Origin: Symsagittifera roscoffensis
Lineage: Eukaryota; Xenacoelomorpha; Acoela; Convolutidae
DNA length: 64,000 nt
Direction: 5' to 3'
Assembly (NCBI RefSeq): GCF_963678635.1
Contig: NC_087062.1
Span: 75,074,349-75,138,348 of the forward strand
In this document: positions 45,674 through 57,959 of the stretch, one piece after another
Numbering within the stretch: the stretch's first letter is position 1
Layout: every line of letters begins with the position of its first letter
The notes under the pieces: model-generated
The model's database searches: none
Told to the model about the DNA's origin: nothing
What the model saw: the letters and a program-made list of their open reading frames with translations, nothing else
Translations under genes and position numbers: made by a program

Positions 45674-46559
45674 CTCGGTCCTAACTCACATACATTATAA
45701 GCACTATCTAAAAGATTTGACAAGCAAAACTTTAAAAAAAAACCGAAAAGTTTCCAAAAAGATGTTTGTTCGTTAGTACGCTATAGAAACAAGTTCAAAT
45801 TAAATTTGGCGTTTTTCGAAAACTGTATGATAGCAAAAATTCCCTGATACAAATTGAAAAATTGGAGATTGTTTTGTAGGAGTGTCAACTTGGGACTGGC
45901 CGTAATTTTTTTCATAAAAATTCTATTTTTTATAGTAAATCTAACATATCTAGCTATAAAGAAAAATTGTAAGAACAACGTCTAACTCTTCTCTCCTGTT
46001 ACATAAAAAGAATCAATTGCCAATTTTATTAGTAAATGGTCTACAAAACATTGCACCAGCCAATAGTAGAAGACTGTAGAAATTTGGACCGTTACTAAAA
46101 CGTTTGTCAATTGGCGCCTCCAAGGTTCGCTATAAAAAAGCACAGTTTTCGATTGAAATGAAAATTGTATTTGTAAAATTTTATTTGACTATTTCTTAAA
46201 GTTTTCATAATGAATAAATTTGATGTTTCTAACTTTTATAATCACAATTGTTTCCAATTTTTGGGACGTCACATCAAGGAAAATTTCCCAGCCGCTTGAA
46301 CATAAAATCTCTTGCTTGAGGCAGTCGATACACACGCCAATCAACAAAAATTTACAGTTCGAAAACTTACATCAATGACTCAACTATGGGGGTCGATCTT
46401 TTAGCAGACTAACCTTTGAGAATAGAAATTAAAAAATGAAGTTTGGAGCTGCGGTACTGCTGCTGCAATAGCAGTAACGTAACGTAACCTTAAGCGATAA
46501 TAATAGCGATGATAATAACGTAACCTTGAGAATAATAGAAAACAAAACAGCAATAGATC
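45674..46559. other. Intergenic, AT-rich
   Basis: No gene or clear repeat is seen. The stretch may include the lost 5' part of element D. Confidence 0.4.
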
Positions 46560-46899
46560 TACAACCTCGAATGGAAAAATCAAGCCCTGTAAAAGGCGTG
46601 GACGCACATGGGAAAGACATGCAAGAACTGCAATAAACCTAAGTATTATTTCGCAAAATAGTGTAGATCACAACTGAAAAAATCAGAAAAGGAGAGTAAT
46701 CTGGTAGTGAAAGATTTGGTTCATTCGAAGAATTCAAGATTATGTCGATACAGATAAACATACCAGTGGGAGAAAAGATCTCGAGGTATGTCAAGGAGAG
46801 ATTAAAGGAAACAAATCAAATAACGAATTTGGAGGAAATACGAATAAAAAAAAGATCTACTTAGAGACCCAAAATGTAACCAACAAAGTGACTTAAGGC

Positions 46900-47000
46900 T
46901 ATGGTCCGAATTGAGAACCAGATAGTACAACTAACGTTAGACACGGGAAGTCCAGTGTCATTCCTAAACTGGGCAACAACAAAAAAAAAGAGAGGTCGAA
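46900..47000 (+). pseudogene. Element D protease relic
   Basis: QLTLDTGSPVSFLN at 46928-46969 contains the DTG active site. Stops follow soon after. Confidence 0.6.
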
Positions 47001-47559
47001 AAGATAATGATTTATCCCGGCAGAAAAAGTAAATCTGGTGGCCAATTTGGTGGATTACAACAAACAACCGATCTTTATTCAGACCTACGTTCGGCAGGCT
47101 GGCAGGTGAATTGAGCAACGCTCCTGTCACAGAACGCAGAACTAGATGTATAATGGGTCTGGTCCTCCAGGGACAAGTGGGCAGGCATATCTTCCATCCA
47201 AAGACCGGCACCAAGGGAATTGTCAAGATTTGAAGTACTACTGTGCGAGCAGTCAAAGGGTTGGTAAAACAAATTTTAACGCAATTTGAAGACTTGTCTG
47301 AAAGACAAGGAATTTCAAAAAACCATATAATGAGCTCAAAATTCAACTACCCCTTTTGTTCAACTCAAGAAAAGGGGAGAAGAATACCAATACACATGCA
47401 GGATAAAGTACAACACTTATCTTTGGAAATTCATATTACCAGTTCAGAGACTGTTTCATTGCACCAAATGTGAAAGCAGTCAAGAAAGATGATTCAATAA
47501 AATAGGCAATAGATGCGAAGCCAATCAATAGGCAACTATTCAAGAACAAGTACCAAATG

Positions 47560-48130
47560 CCAAATGTCGACGAAATAATAGATAGAGTTAGCCAACTTGT
47601 CACAGAGACGAAAGGGCACGCTAAACTTCACGATACTTGATCTGAAGTATGCCTATAGACAACTAAAATTGTCTGCAGCTACAGCTCGTCATAGCAATTC
47701 CAAAATTCGATGCTACAGGAACCTATAGCTTGCTGGTTTTTACGGCTTAGCAGACATACCGGCCAAAATCCACAAAACCAAGGACAGAACAATTAATCAT
47801 GCACAGAAAACGTTTTGTTTTTTGGACGATATGCTCATTATATCAAAAGGCAAGGAAATAGAACATGAAAAATTAGTTTAAAAACTCATAGAAAACCTAG
47901 ATGAAGAAAACTTGCCATTAAAATTTTTGAAGTGTGAATTCATCAAAAACGAGGTAGATTGGTTAATCCATCACTTATCAGAGTCGGAGTTCACACCAAA
48001 ATTCATTAAAACACAAGCTATTCACAATCAATATTCACTTAAATCGTTAAAACAAATAAGATCATTTCTAGGTAGGATAAATCATCTATCATAACTTATT
48101 CCGAACGCAGCAAGCCTTACAGATAAACTC
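47560..48130 (+). pseudogene. Element D reverse transcriptase relic
   Basis: VFFLDDMLIISKGKEIEHEK (about 47815-47870) carries the catalytic DD. The next frame (47912-48094) includes LPLKFLKCEFIKNEVDWL and SLKQIRSFLGRINHLS, the thumb pattern K-C-x-F, then V-x-x-L-G-H, then R-S-F-L-G-x-x-N. In-frame stops separate the pieces. Confidence 0.7.
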
Positions 48131-48389
48131 CGACCACTTTTAGAAGAAGAGAATGAAAAAAAATTTAAAAAATGAAAATGCCAGTGAGGAAGTTCGAGTG
48201 GGTGATACAACATACAGTCGTCTTCGAGAGTATAAAAACGCAGTTGCTAATATCTCAAAGGTAAATTATTATAATGCAAATAAAAGCGCAAGGGTTAAAT
48301 GCGACGCCAACCACAATGAACTGAATTCCACCATAGAACAGCAAACAGATTCCAAAATCTTTCGCTTCTTGATGCCTAAACATAAGAGA

Positions 48390-48520
48390 AAAAAGTACTC
48401 TACGAATGAATTAGAGCTCTCGCGCTGGTTGTTTGGGCAGTTGACAGGTACAAAGTTTACATATTAAGAAACAAAATCATCATTGTAACTGACCATAAGC
48501 ATTAACATCAGCCCTAGATG
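48390..48520 (+). pseudogene. Element D RNase H relic
   Basis: KKYSTNELELSRWLFGQL and, in the next frame, IVTDHKH resemble the Y-S-T-x-E-x-E and T-D-H segments of Ty3-type RNase H. Both are short and broken. Confidence 0.45.
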
Positions 48521-49729
48521 AGAAGAGATCATACAAAACATATAAATCCAGGTTGACCCGTTGATCCAGGTAGGTTATTTCTCTATCAATTCAAAATAGT
48601 TCACAGTTCAGAAAAAGACACGGGAATTGTTGACTATTTTTCACGAGAACCTCATAGTGATCCTTGGCGCTAATCAGAGTCAGACGAAAAACTCATAGTA
48701 ACAGCAATTGACTACTTTCACAAAGCTCTAGACTGCATGAGCAGTAGGCCAGAAAACAATTGTTCGTTCAACGGAACGAAAATGTTCTAGAATATTCTAA
48801 AACAAAATAACTACAAAATTCGTTCCTTAACGGTTGATATGGCAACCAAAACAGTCAAAACGAAAAAAAAACTCGTCCGGAACAAAATAAATCAACTTTC
48901 GCGATCATCCAAATAACTAAACAGCAAAATTTTACTGCAAAAAAAAACTTTCATACGACTGTGGGACACACCACACGGACGATGGCAAAGTGTGAAGACT
49001 GGTAGGAAAGCCTAATGAAACCACACTGGAATCGATTATTCAGCAATACGAACAATATGTCGGAGGAGAAAGAGGTCACAGTTACATAGCATGAAGGAGA
49101 AAGATCAAAGAAAGCCTGAAAAATTAAGAAAGTTCGGAGAGTGAGACCCGTCATCCATCACGGGTCAAATGGGCATTGTCGGAAGATCAACAGAGAAAAG
49201 CTTTTTGTGGCAGTTAATCGGCGGAGAATCGAGCACACCACCAAACAGCACACGAGAACTGGAAGCGGTAACAGAAAAAATTTTCCGGCTAGGATCAGTA
49301 TCACATCCGCAGAACCTAAGAAATCAATTCGAGGTGACATCAGAGTGATTGAGATCAATCTCTCGACCACAAAGGACAACGGAGACGAACAAGAAGTCGA
49401 GCGACCACGCCGACCACGCTGCAAAATAGAGCGACCACGCCGAAATCGTCAAAATTCCAGAAAGGACAGCGAACTTCCGAGCTGGTTGGAGGAAGACTCA
49501 CTGGACAAGTTCTCAAAACTTTTAGACAAGAAGCTCTTAGCGGAGCTAACTTCTGAAATACCTGGATGGATTGGCTCAAAAGAGTGATCGAGAGAGGGGA
49601 AAAACCCGGATTTGATTCGATTGGACGCCATACTGATCCTTTATGGAACCAGATGGCATTGCAAGACGATTGCGTACTTGTCGACAATCGACTAGCCGTA
49701 GCCGTACAACTACGCCCAACAGTATTGAA

Positions 49730-50420
49730 ATGAGTTCACAGAAGACACCAGAACAGGAGATGATGCTAGGAGTATCAAGATTGATGTGGTGGCCTCATGT
49801 GCACAGAGACATTGTGAATCTCGCGGAGGAAGGCCGTAGTTGCAGTAGATATGGTAAAAACGCAAAATAACTTAATCCAAAAACTGCATCAAAACTTCTA
49901 CCACTGCTTACTTAGCCGGGTCAGGAACTCCAGTTATCACGCGGGTCAATAGAAAAGCATAACCGAAAAAAGTTTACTTGCTAGTAGCTATTGATGGATT
50001 CTCGAAAGTTCCGTCAGTAAAAACAACTAAATCAACGAGTGGAAAGACAACAGTAACTTTTTCCGAACATATATTGGTACACATGTTATTCCGGAATTGA
50101 TTTAACCAGACTAATTTACTGATTTCAAGGGAAAATATTGAAAAAATTTGTACGGAAAACAAAATCGAACAAAATTTCCGCCCGGTAGGTGAGCATCGGG
50201 GTTAACAATTATTAGAAAGAACAATACAAACAATATAGCAAAGACTGGGAGTAGTTTAACTAGAAAAGAATGAACGCTCGATTAAACTCTGCCTCAGCAC
50301 TTTAATCCGCGATTTGCGATAGCCGATAGATCAAACAAAAAACCATCCAAGTTTATCCATTTTAGGCACACTTCAGTAGACTACCGAAAACTGAATTTAT
50401 ATGATACATGATAAATTTTT
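49730..50420 (+). pseudogene. Element D integrase relic
   Basis: RLMWWPHVHRDI (about 49780) matches the zinc-domain W-W-P segment. YLLVAIDGFSKVP-like LLVAIDGFSKVPSVKTTKST (about 49975) holds the first core Asp and the segment after it. The rest of the core is interrupted by stops. Confidence 0.6.
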
Positions 50421-50559
50421 AACAAATTCTGATTATTTGAACAAACAACATCTGGAATGATCAGCGCTGACAGCATTTCAGCTCAAAAGAAGAACCGACC
50501 AGTCCAGGAAAAAATCTAAAAATTGTCAGAAAAGGGACACTTAGCAGAGACTCAATTCC

Positions 50560-50872
50560 GATGAAAAGAAACAACAACTTACCACAGCACGAGATAGAAA
50601 ACGAGCACAAGTCCTAAAAAATCTATTGGAGGAGAACGCCAGATGGATCAAAGAGCGTAAAGACGCCAAGAAAAAAGACATCAGACGAATTGAAGACAAT
50701 TCAAAAGGAGACAATTCTGGACAATTCAACCCAGAACTCAAAAAGGAGCTGTTCAACTCCTGGGAAAAAGTTTTCACCAAAGACAAAGAAGAAGAAAAAT
50801 GGCCCTCACAAAAAAACGATACTCCGAAAAGACGAACTCAAGAAAAGCGGTCAGGCGCTGACGAAACCCCCT
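50560..50872 (+). pseudogene. Element D charged tail
   Basis: The frame 50626-50874 encodes a very Lys/Glu-rich helix (RWIKERKDAKKKDIRR, then SWEKVFTKDKEEEKW). It lies after integrase and is similar in composition, though not clearly in sequence, to the tail of element B. Confidence 0.4.
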
Positions 50873-51026
50873 AGGTAAAAATAGCTTCCAAAACAGGGTC
50901 AACAGTGAAAGCGTCCGGAGGATCTACTTCCAAAAATCAGATATTGAAAAAACTTATCTGCAACAAAAACCGATGCTAGGCTCGAGCAGGAGCCTATCAG
51001 CGGAGCCAAAGAAGATGCGCTTAAAA

Positions 51027-51226
51027 NNNNNNNNNNNNNNNNNNNNNNNNNNNNNNNNNNNNNNNNNNNNNNNNNNNNNNNNNNNNNNNNNNNNNNNNNN
51101 NNNNNNNNNNNNNNNNNNNNNNNNNNNNNNNNNNNNNNNNNNNNNNNNNNNNNNNNNNNNNNNNNNNNNNNNNNNNNNNNNNNNNNNNNNNNNNNNNNNN
51201 NNNNNNNNNNNNNNNNNNNNNNNNNN
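51027..51226. other. Assembly gap (200 N)
   Basis: Exactly 200 N characters occur, probably a gap of arbitrary stated size. Open frames that cross it are meaningless. Confidence 0.98.
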
Positions 51227-51671
51227 ACGCACCTATTACGTTTCTTGATGGCTTCGCTCACCAACATTGCGTCAAAAAATGGCAAGTTTTCACACCATGG
51301 TCGAAACGGGATTCTTTGTCAAAACAGAGTTTTTATTTTTTGCTTCATCGAGTAACTTAGTTCAACTCTTCGTAAACTTTAATCAAGCGAGCTGTTTTGC
51401 TCATCAAAAGATCAGTTGAACCTCGCATATTTAAAACACCAAGTACTATCAAAAAAATTCTCAACATGCTTCAGTAATCAGCATTACGCACTTCGCTTTT
51501 GAATAAAAATATCTTGATACAGTAATTAATTTTCAAAAGTAAATCGATATTTTGTCGGTCGGTTTTTTTGTCTTTGTTTGATTGTTTTCAATTAAATTTA
51601 CAAGATATTTTGGCAAGTTTGGAACTTCGTACCATCTTTATACGTGCTTTACAAAATTTTTTGTGAACAAG

Positions 51672-54600
51672 ATGTCAACTTGGTTGGACCAGTCAAACAT
51701 TCTTGGCGTTTCGGTCAACTTTTTAAAAGAGTTCAAACAGCACCATCTGACAACATCTGGTAACGAGCTCTGCTGGACAAAGTCCGAATGCCTGGAAAAA
51801 GCGATAATTCCACGAGCCAGCGAAGGTAGATTCTGCTTATTAGTATATTTTCTATCATTCAAAATGCAGACGCGAAATCTTGAAAAAATTGAAAAGATAA
51901 CCGCTTGTTCAACTTTAAATTTTGTTGGTTGTTTCAGGCAAGCTATTTTAGTTTTTTTTTACGAGAATGGAAGTTTGTTCTAACATGTGCTGTATGCAAT
52001 TTGATTTTTCTTTTAATTTTACAAGCGTAAAAAAGAGCTTTGAACAATAAAAGTTCCTCTTATTTAGGCAAATGCAGTTTGGCGAAGTTGGAGGAGAGAA
52101 ACATGGACTCGAAGGGCAACATTCACTCAGGGATAGCGAAAGTGCTGTGGATGTACCCCCATGACACAAGTATGGTCAGACTAATTGAAGAAGCTGCAAA
52201 CTACGAAGCAAAAATTTCAAAGCAGTCTTCGCTATTTCACTACATTGATGTTTTCTGCGACAACCAATTTATAGCGGTGAGTTGAGTGAACAAATCTTCC
52301 TTGTCCTTTTTTTAAGTATCTGCAGCAGTGTATTGACGTATATTGAAAAAATCGTATAGCTTATAATCGTATAACCCGACTAGCCTATAATGTATAATCG
52401 TATATTTTGGCTTTCGTATAAAAAACGTATAGTCTTATGATTTGACATCAAAATCCCTACTCAATTACATTAACCACTCAAGGCTCATTAGATTGCTTTT
52501 ACTACTCGATCATATTTTTTTGCTGGAACTTCTGTGGTTGCGCTCAGAAAAATTTTTGATGTTGGAGTTGAGCCGCCCCTAATATCAGTCGTTTCTTTTA
52601 AGTAATCTTCATCCAACTGCACCGGGGGAGGTCTTGCTCATTTTACAATCTTTCTGCTTATTTTGTACTGCTATCACTCACATCAACAACCCCTACCTCC
52701 ACCATCTCTGCACTCGCAGAAAAAAACACAAGATCCGCTTTAGAGAAAAATGATAAACTTTTTGTCAAAATTGTTGGATGGCAATCAAATAATTTTTCCT
52801 AAAAACTTTAACTTCAGGTAGAAAAACCAATTATGTACGACAAGGTTATTCAATGAAAGGCTCAATTCAGTCTAATTTACTTCAGTCCTACCTAAGCTAG
52901 ATTTGTACCGCTGTTTTAGGAAAATGAGCGTCAAAAGATATACAGCGACGTCATCAGCCGAGTCGACGCTCTGGTCGTGATGCTAGATGACCCCGTGAAC
53001 CCATTCTTTGTTGAGACCCTCTTCAACACCTGGATACTATATCAAGCACTCAAGACATCGACCAAAGTCACGTTCATCACTCCCAAAGCCAATCTCAAAA
53101 TACTAATAGACCATTTGGCCGAGAAACCAGAAAGGATATTCGAAGTACTTCGCAAAATTGTGGTTCCGAGGAGGTTTTTTCGAAAGTACTCGAGCGAGGA
53201 GTTCTGCTTCTCGCAGATGAAGGGAGCTGCAATGAGCAAAGCAGAAATTCTGATGAACAATTTCTATGAGAAGTGGATCGTCAAAAACTGTAAGTTTAAT
53301 TTTTTTGTTATCCTTTGATTGTTTGATGGAGCAGGCTTCGATCAGGCGCTCTTAATTGGATAATTTTTTGACTTTTTTGATAGTTTCCTTAATATTTTAA
53401 ATGAAAATTTCCCTCTAAATAAAAATCTTAAAATGAACAGCTTTACCAAACTACCATCTGATCTGATCAATTGTGCTGTTAGTTTTATATTGAAGAAAGC
53501 AATCCGAGGTTTTTCTCAGATAAGGGTTACCTATGCTTTGATGTTTTTTCGCATACAGGTTCTCATTTTTTTTTTCAAGAAATCAAAATGCTTTCTCTGT
53601 TTTATTTAATTTTGGTCTTCATAGTATAGTATATGAGCAAGATACACCATTGTTCATCTTAAGAATTGTGTGCTGTAACAGTGATGTAAAATTAGTCCCT
53701 CTAATATCAGTAATTTTAAACATTTAATGGTAAATCTGGTATGTCTTGTTCATTAGCTGAAGGTTCATAATATCTGAAGGTTATCTGATTAGGTCACAAT
53801 TTTAACTTGACGTCATTATTACGCTGGTGCGTTGTTACTTTGTTATGGTAATTTTTCTTTGAATCAAATAGAGCAAATAGATGAAAATGTTGATGAAAAT
53901 GATACTGTGATCAAAAACTAAGACATATCTGCTTTTTTCGCAAGAACTCGATAAATGATTTTACAAAAATAATGATACCCGAATGACGGTTTTTAGCGTG
54001 GAAAGCCATACCGAATATTTTTTGAGACATTATTAATTGGCAAAATTAAGGATGAAGTTAGCTTAAATAGTTTGCATAACCTTTTGTGCGACAATTATCA
54101 TATTTTAAGAAAAAATCAGACAAACCGATTTCTCTGTTTAAATTGGCCTTTCTGGTTTAGGCAAAACCACCATAAAGTCGTACAAGGAGAAAAACGAAAT
54201 CGGATCCAAGCTCCTTCTGATGTCCTTAAACGTGGGCATCTACCTCTTGACCTCCAAAAACATCCAAGATGCAGAATTCTTCCTATGTTTCTGTCTTCAA
54301 AACTACTCTGAAAACGAGCATTTTGCGAAAAAGCATGGGAAAAATGCGCGAGTTAAACACGCGCAGTTGCTACTAGCACAGAATGAGCCGGAAAAGGTTC
54401 TTGAAGTCGCAAACAGGGAACTTGAAATCATCTTAGGAAATGACTCACACCAAGACGAGGGCCTGCTCACAGTCCTAACAGTATGTAACGTCCATGTTCA
54501 AGACTTCCTGCAAGCCGCTCATTGGGCGAAAAAACTGACCAATCACAAACAGAATGAGTTAATATCACTGAAGGAAAACACAGATATCTTTGGAACAATG

Positions 54601-55268
54601 TCTGGAATTGGAGCGCAAAAGACGGCAAAAAGACCGGAAGATTTCACGACGTTGCAGCGTGAATACAAGATGACCTTGAACGAAAGTGACAGATACCATT
54701 TGTGTCGTATTGAGGTGGCGGAAGTGATGGCTCTTCAAGGTCAGCTGCAAATGAGGGCGGAATTATTTGAGGTAAAGCGTTGAAGATGGTTGAATACATT
54801 TTAAGAGCTTACTTTATACTGAAAAAAAGTTGCTGATTTATGCGAACTCGATCCTCCTAAGTTTCCCCTTTTTAACCACTCAATTTGCAGAGTAACCTGG
54901 CAGCATATTTTAAAAGATTTTATGAATTGACTAGCAACATTAATAAAAAGAAACTTTTTCGACCTTTGTAAGCTTTTTCGACAAACTCTTGGTAAAACTC
55001 TTAGCTTTTTTTATGTTTAGCTCTCTCGATGCCCTAAAAACCTATCATTTTGCCAGTTTTTTTGAACTGTATGAAACAGTATAAAATGAATTTTTGGCGA
55101 TATGGTTTCAACACATTACTATGCTTGTTTCAGGAGGCCGTCGAATCATTTAACATGGCAACAATTTTCTATGCTGACATCTTCGGAAAAATTGACCCTC
55201 TGGTTGCGAAATCGAGATTAAATTTGGATGAAGCTAGATCGAAAGTGAAAGAAAATGCTCCACCCTAA
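51672..55268 (+). CDS. DVFxxNQ-domain protein with TPR-like C-terminus
   Basis: Five exons join in frame: 51672-51825, 52068-52276, 52920-53289, 54161-54771 and 55134-55268, giving 492 residues with GT-AG introns of phases 1, 0, 1 and 0. There is no signal peptide or membrane segment. Residues about 80-200 contain HYIDVFCDNQF, then ALVVMLDDPVNPFF and a TLFNTWILYQAL helix. This resembles a domain seen in many protist and some animal TPR proteins, with W-x-D-x-F-x-x-N-Q, V-L-V-L-x-x-W-x-x-P and R-x-W-C-L-W-E-x-Y. The expected first Trp is Tyr here. From about residue 260, paired helices (LLLAQNEPEKVLEVANREL; MALQGQLQMRAELFEEAVES; VAKSRLNLDEARSKV) look like tetratricopeptide repeats, which bind partner proteins. 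The role is unknown. An in-frame ATG at 51582 exists but lies in AT-rich sequence. An AATAAA follows at 55414. Confidence 0.7.
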
Positions 55269-55413
55269 TTCCAATTAGTCTCCCAGAGACCCTAAATATA
55301 TAAATTTGAGGAATTTGATAATAGAACATAATTTAGTGCGAAAAACGCATCTTTTTTTTTTTCAGTAAACAGAACGATATGTATTGAAAAAAATGGAGCA
55401 GTTCTAATTATTT

Positions 55414-55419
55414 AATAAA
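55414..55419 (+). promoter_or_regulatory. Polyadenylation signal AATAAA
   Basis: Lies 146 bases after the stop of the five-exon gene and is the first such hexamer downstream. Confidence 0.5.
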
Positions 55420-55494
55420 ATATAAGTCATTTGGAAAGAAACTTTTCTTTAACTTTCCGTTAGTTTCCGGGCAAAGACAGTGATAGGTTTAAGG

Positions 55495-55660
55495 AAGTCA
55501 GGGGGTGGATTTCGGGGCGATGTCGGGGGGGGGGCTGATTTTTCTTTCACTGGCCCCTGCAACGTAGTCTCTTTCGTTTCAAATTAAGAATATACTTCTT
55601 TGGCTGGTCAACCCTAAAAGAGGGGCCTCGGGGGGCAACCCGGCTCTTTTTCTTTCCCAC
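55495..55660 (+). repeat. Possible family 2 repeat head
   Basis: GGGGGTGGATTTCGGGGCGA and a G-rich run resemble the start of family 2 copies (GGGGCGGATTTAGTGG at 59645). The rest of the family pattern is missing or diverged. Confidence 0.35.
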
Positions 55661-55706
55661 CAACCTGCGAGTTTTCATTAGTAATTTTTCTGTTTATATT
55701 ATAGCA

Positions 55707-55763
55707 ATGGCAGAAAAGCGGTACAAAAAGTTGGATGAAATTGAAACTGAAAATGGTTTGATG
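55707..55763 (+). CDS. Possible isolated first coding exon
   Basis: An acceptor-like TTATAG ends three bases before the ATG. The 19 codons that follow (MAEKRYKKLDEIETENGLM) look like a protein N-terminus, and GTATGC after them could be a donor. No continuing exon was found on the plus strand before the papilin-like gene, so this may be a chance pattern or a gene remnant. Confidence 0.2.
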
Positions 55764-56039
55764 GTATGCAAAAGTAAAGACTCATATTTACAGTGCTTTT
55801 TATGTACAAGTGGCAAAATTGAGGTGATTCAAGTAGTTTGAAAATTCCAATATAACTATCATAACGAGGCCAACCTGTGTATTTTATGAACTGCAAGCGG
55901 ATTGATTAACAGGATTAACAGCCTGAAAACAGATTTGTTGCGGAGGTGGCAACATTGCTACTTTTCTTTAATCTTCTTTGCTGTTTGGATTGGACGAACA
56001 ATTTAAAACACTGTATCGTTTAAAATCGCTCCAAAAACA

Positions 56040-56420
56040 GACGTTGCGGATTCCTCAACAAGTTTTGCAAATCCGGAACAGTCTATGGAATCAACAAATA
56101 AATAATATTACATCTGTATAGTAAAACTACGCTGTCGTGGAATCCTCAAAGTGTAAGTGAAACCCGCAACTTGTAAGCGGAATCCGCAAATTGTGAGCGT
56201 AATCCGCATTTGTTTACCTTTGTGGAATCCGCTCACAATTTATGGAAACCGCTTGCAATTTCAGAATCCGGAACAACATTTTCGTCTATTTTCGCTCTTT
56301 GCGGAATCTACAACAAAAACAATGATCCAAAATTTTAAGTTACAGGAGTTTGCGCGCTGAATCCACGGCAATTTTGTAAATGGAATCCACTTACATTTTG
56401 AAAACATGTTTACAAACTTG
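56040..56420 (+). repeat. GGAATCCGC-word cluster
   Basis: GCGGATTCC, GTGGAATCC, GCGGAATCCGC, GTAATCCGC, TGGAATCCGC, GCGGAATC and TGGAATCCAC recur at irregular spacings of about 17-40 bases. The core GCGGAATCCGC is palindromic except at its centre, and both orientations occur. Compare 1321-1540. Confidence 0.6.
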
Positions 56421-57222
56421 TCTCTGGATTCCATTGGCCAGCAGACACCAAAATGTTTGCCAATCCAATGCACAGTTTGGCCTCGTAGAGATTGTATGCT
56501 GTTTAGAAATTTAGTAACTAAAAAACTATAACTCGATCCCGCTTAAAGATTGGGTTGAAAAACATCTTGGGATTTTTCTAAAATTTAGATTTGCTCCTCT
56601 CCCTCTGAAATTTTTTTCTTCAAAAACTGAAATTCGAATACCACATGCTGTTTTTCTTGTATTGTTAGTTACTGAAAGGGTTTAATTTTCCATGCAAAGT
56701 GGGGTCGTAGCTATCAGCATGCGCAATTAATTCAACTGGGTGGTGTTCTTTCAGATAAAAATCAAATTAGCCTAAAAATTTAATTGATTTCGAAAACCAA
56801 TGGATATTTTAAGGGAGTTAAAGATTCCCTTCCACCTTGTTGAAAATCCATGCTAATCAAAATTTAGGTAAGCAAAACTTGAAATAGCGAATTTTCCAAC
56901 TACATTCCTTTACATGGGCATGCTCATCGGTGTACAGGCCGGTTCCCTGGAAAAGTTAACATGGTTTCGAGAAGTATCAACTTGATTTTTTGTAAATTTT
57001 TGACCTGCATTCAAGTTTTTTTCCGGACTACTACTATAGTTAACAATAGTTAGAATTAACCCTTCGCTGTGTGGTTTAGGTCCATCAGTTTTAAAAATTG
57101 TAGCTGCTGTTGACAAACAAAATTTTACTCTGAATCCCCGATAATCTTTAATTTTCTACCCAACGGGCGGATGAAAAATATGTTAGTTCTACTGGATTTA
57201 TCTTTTTTTTATTTCTCTCATT

Positions 57223-57366
57223 TCTGAGAAAGTTGGAATAATTAGCAGTAAATCAAATGATTCCGGTCCTTTTTTTTGTTTGGATTCATCTTTTTTTTTC
57301 ATTTCTCTCTCGTAAAAAATGACTGGAATCATTTGTTTTACTGCTAATTGTTCCAACTTTCTCAGA
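57223..57366. repeat. Foldback: 46-bp inverted repeat
   Basis: The arms 57223-57268 and 57321-57366 are inverse complements with only about three mismatches (TCTGAGAAAGTTGGAA...AATGATTCCGGTC and its inverse). A 52-base pyrimidine-rich spacer separates them. No open frame is involved. Confidence 0.9.
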
Positions 57367-57959
57367 AAGTGACGAAAGATTTGTGCTCTGATTTTTTTCC
57401 TCCAGACAAGCTTCGATTTTCTAAGTATCCATTTTTCACAAATCTTTTTCACCCTAAAATTATTGATCTCCGAGTTCAAGTTAAAAGATATTTTACCTTC
57501 AATCATTTTCTGCAAACTTATGAGGATTTAAAAGTGGCTAGTTTGACCTATATGCAAAATTGTTTTATTTTAATAGGTGATAATTACTTCGTGCTATTAA
57601 CGCGTAAGCAACAGTGTAATCTCAGAATCTCTCCAATTAAGTTGAGGCAGCTAGCTGTATTATTTAATATGTTAGTAATGCCAAATATTTCAATAGGTTT
57701 TTTCAAAAAAGCGCGTACTGGATAATTGTCAAAAAAAATTAATTCCATTTTTTTAAATTCACAATTTTTTAAATTAAAAACTACTCCATAAACGTTTAAG
57801 GGCAATCGGAGCACTAAGGGTGTCGCTCTGATTCGAGCATTTTTTTTGTTTGTACGCGAGTATTACTTAAGCTGAACTCAAGAATGTTTTCGAAAAAAAT
57901 CGTTCAAAGAAACAAAACAAAAAACTGCCGAACGAGAACATAACTTGAATAACTTGAAA

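Larger units (their letters stand above)
46560..51026 (+). mobile_element. Element D: decayed Ty3-like element with full pol order
   Basis: Motifs appear in the order zinc knuckle (GKTCKNCNKPKYYFAK, about 46610), protease, RT, RNase H, integrase and charged tail, all plus strand but scattered through frames with many stops. LTRs were not found. The 3' end runs into the assembly gap and the 5' end is undefined. The protease word SPVSFLN is shared with element B, so D is a plausible autonomous relative of the A/B family. Confidence 0.65.

Noticed and set aside
50899-51285. Open frames crossing 51027-51226
   Set aside because: They are created by the run of N.
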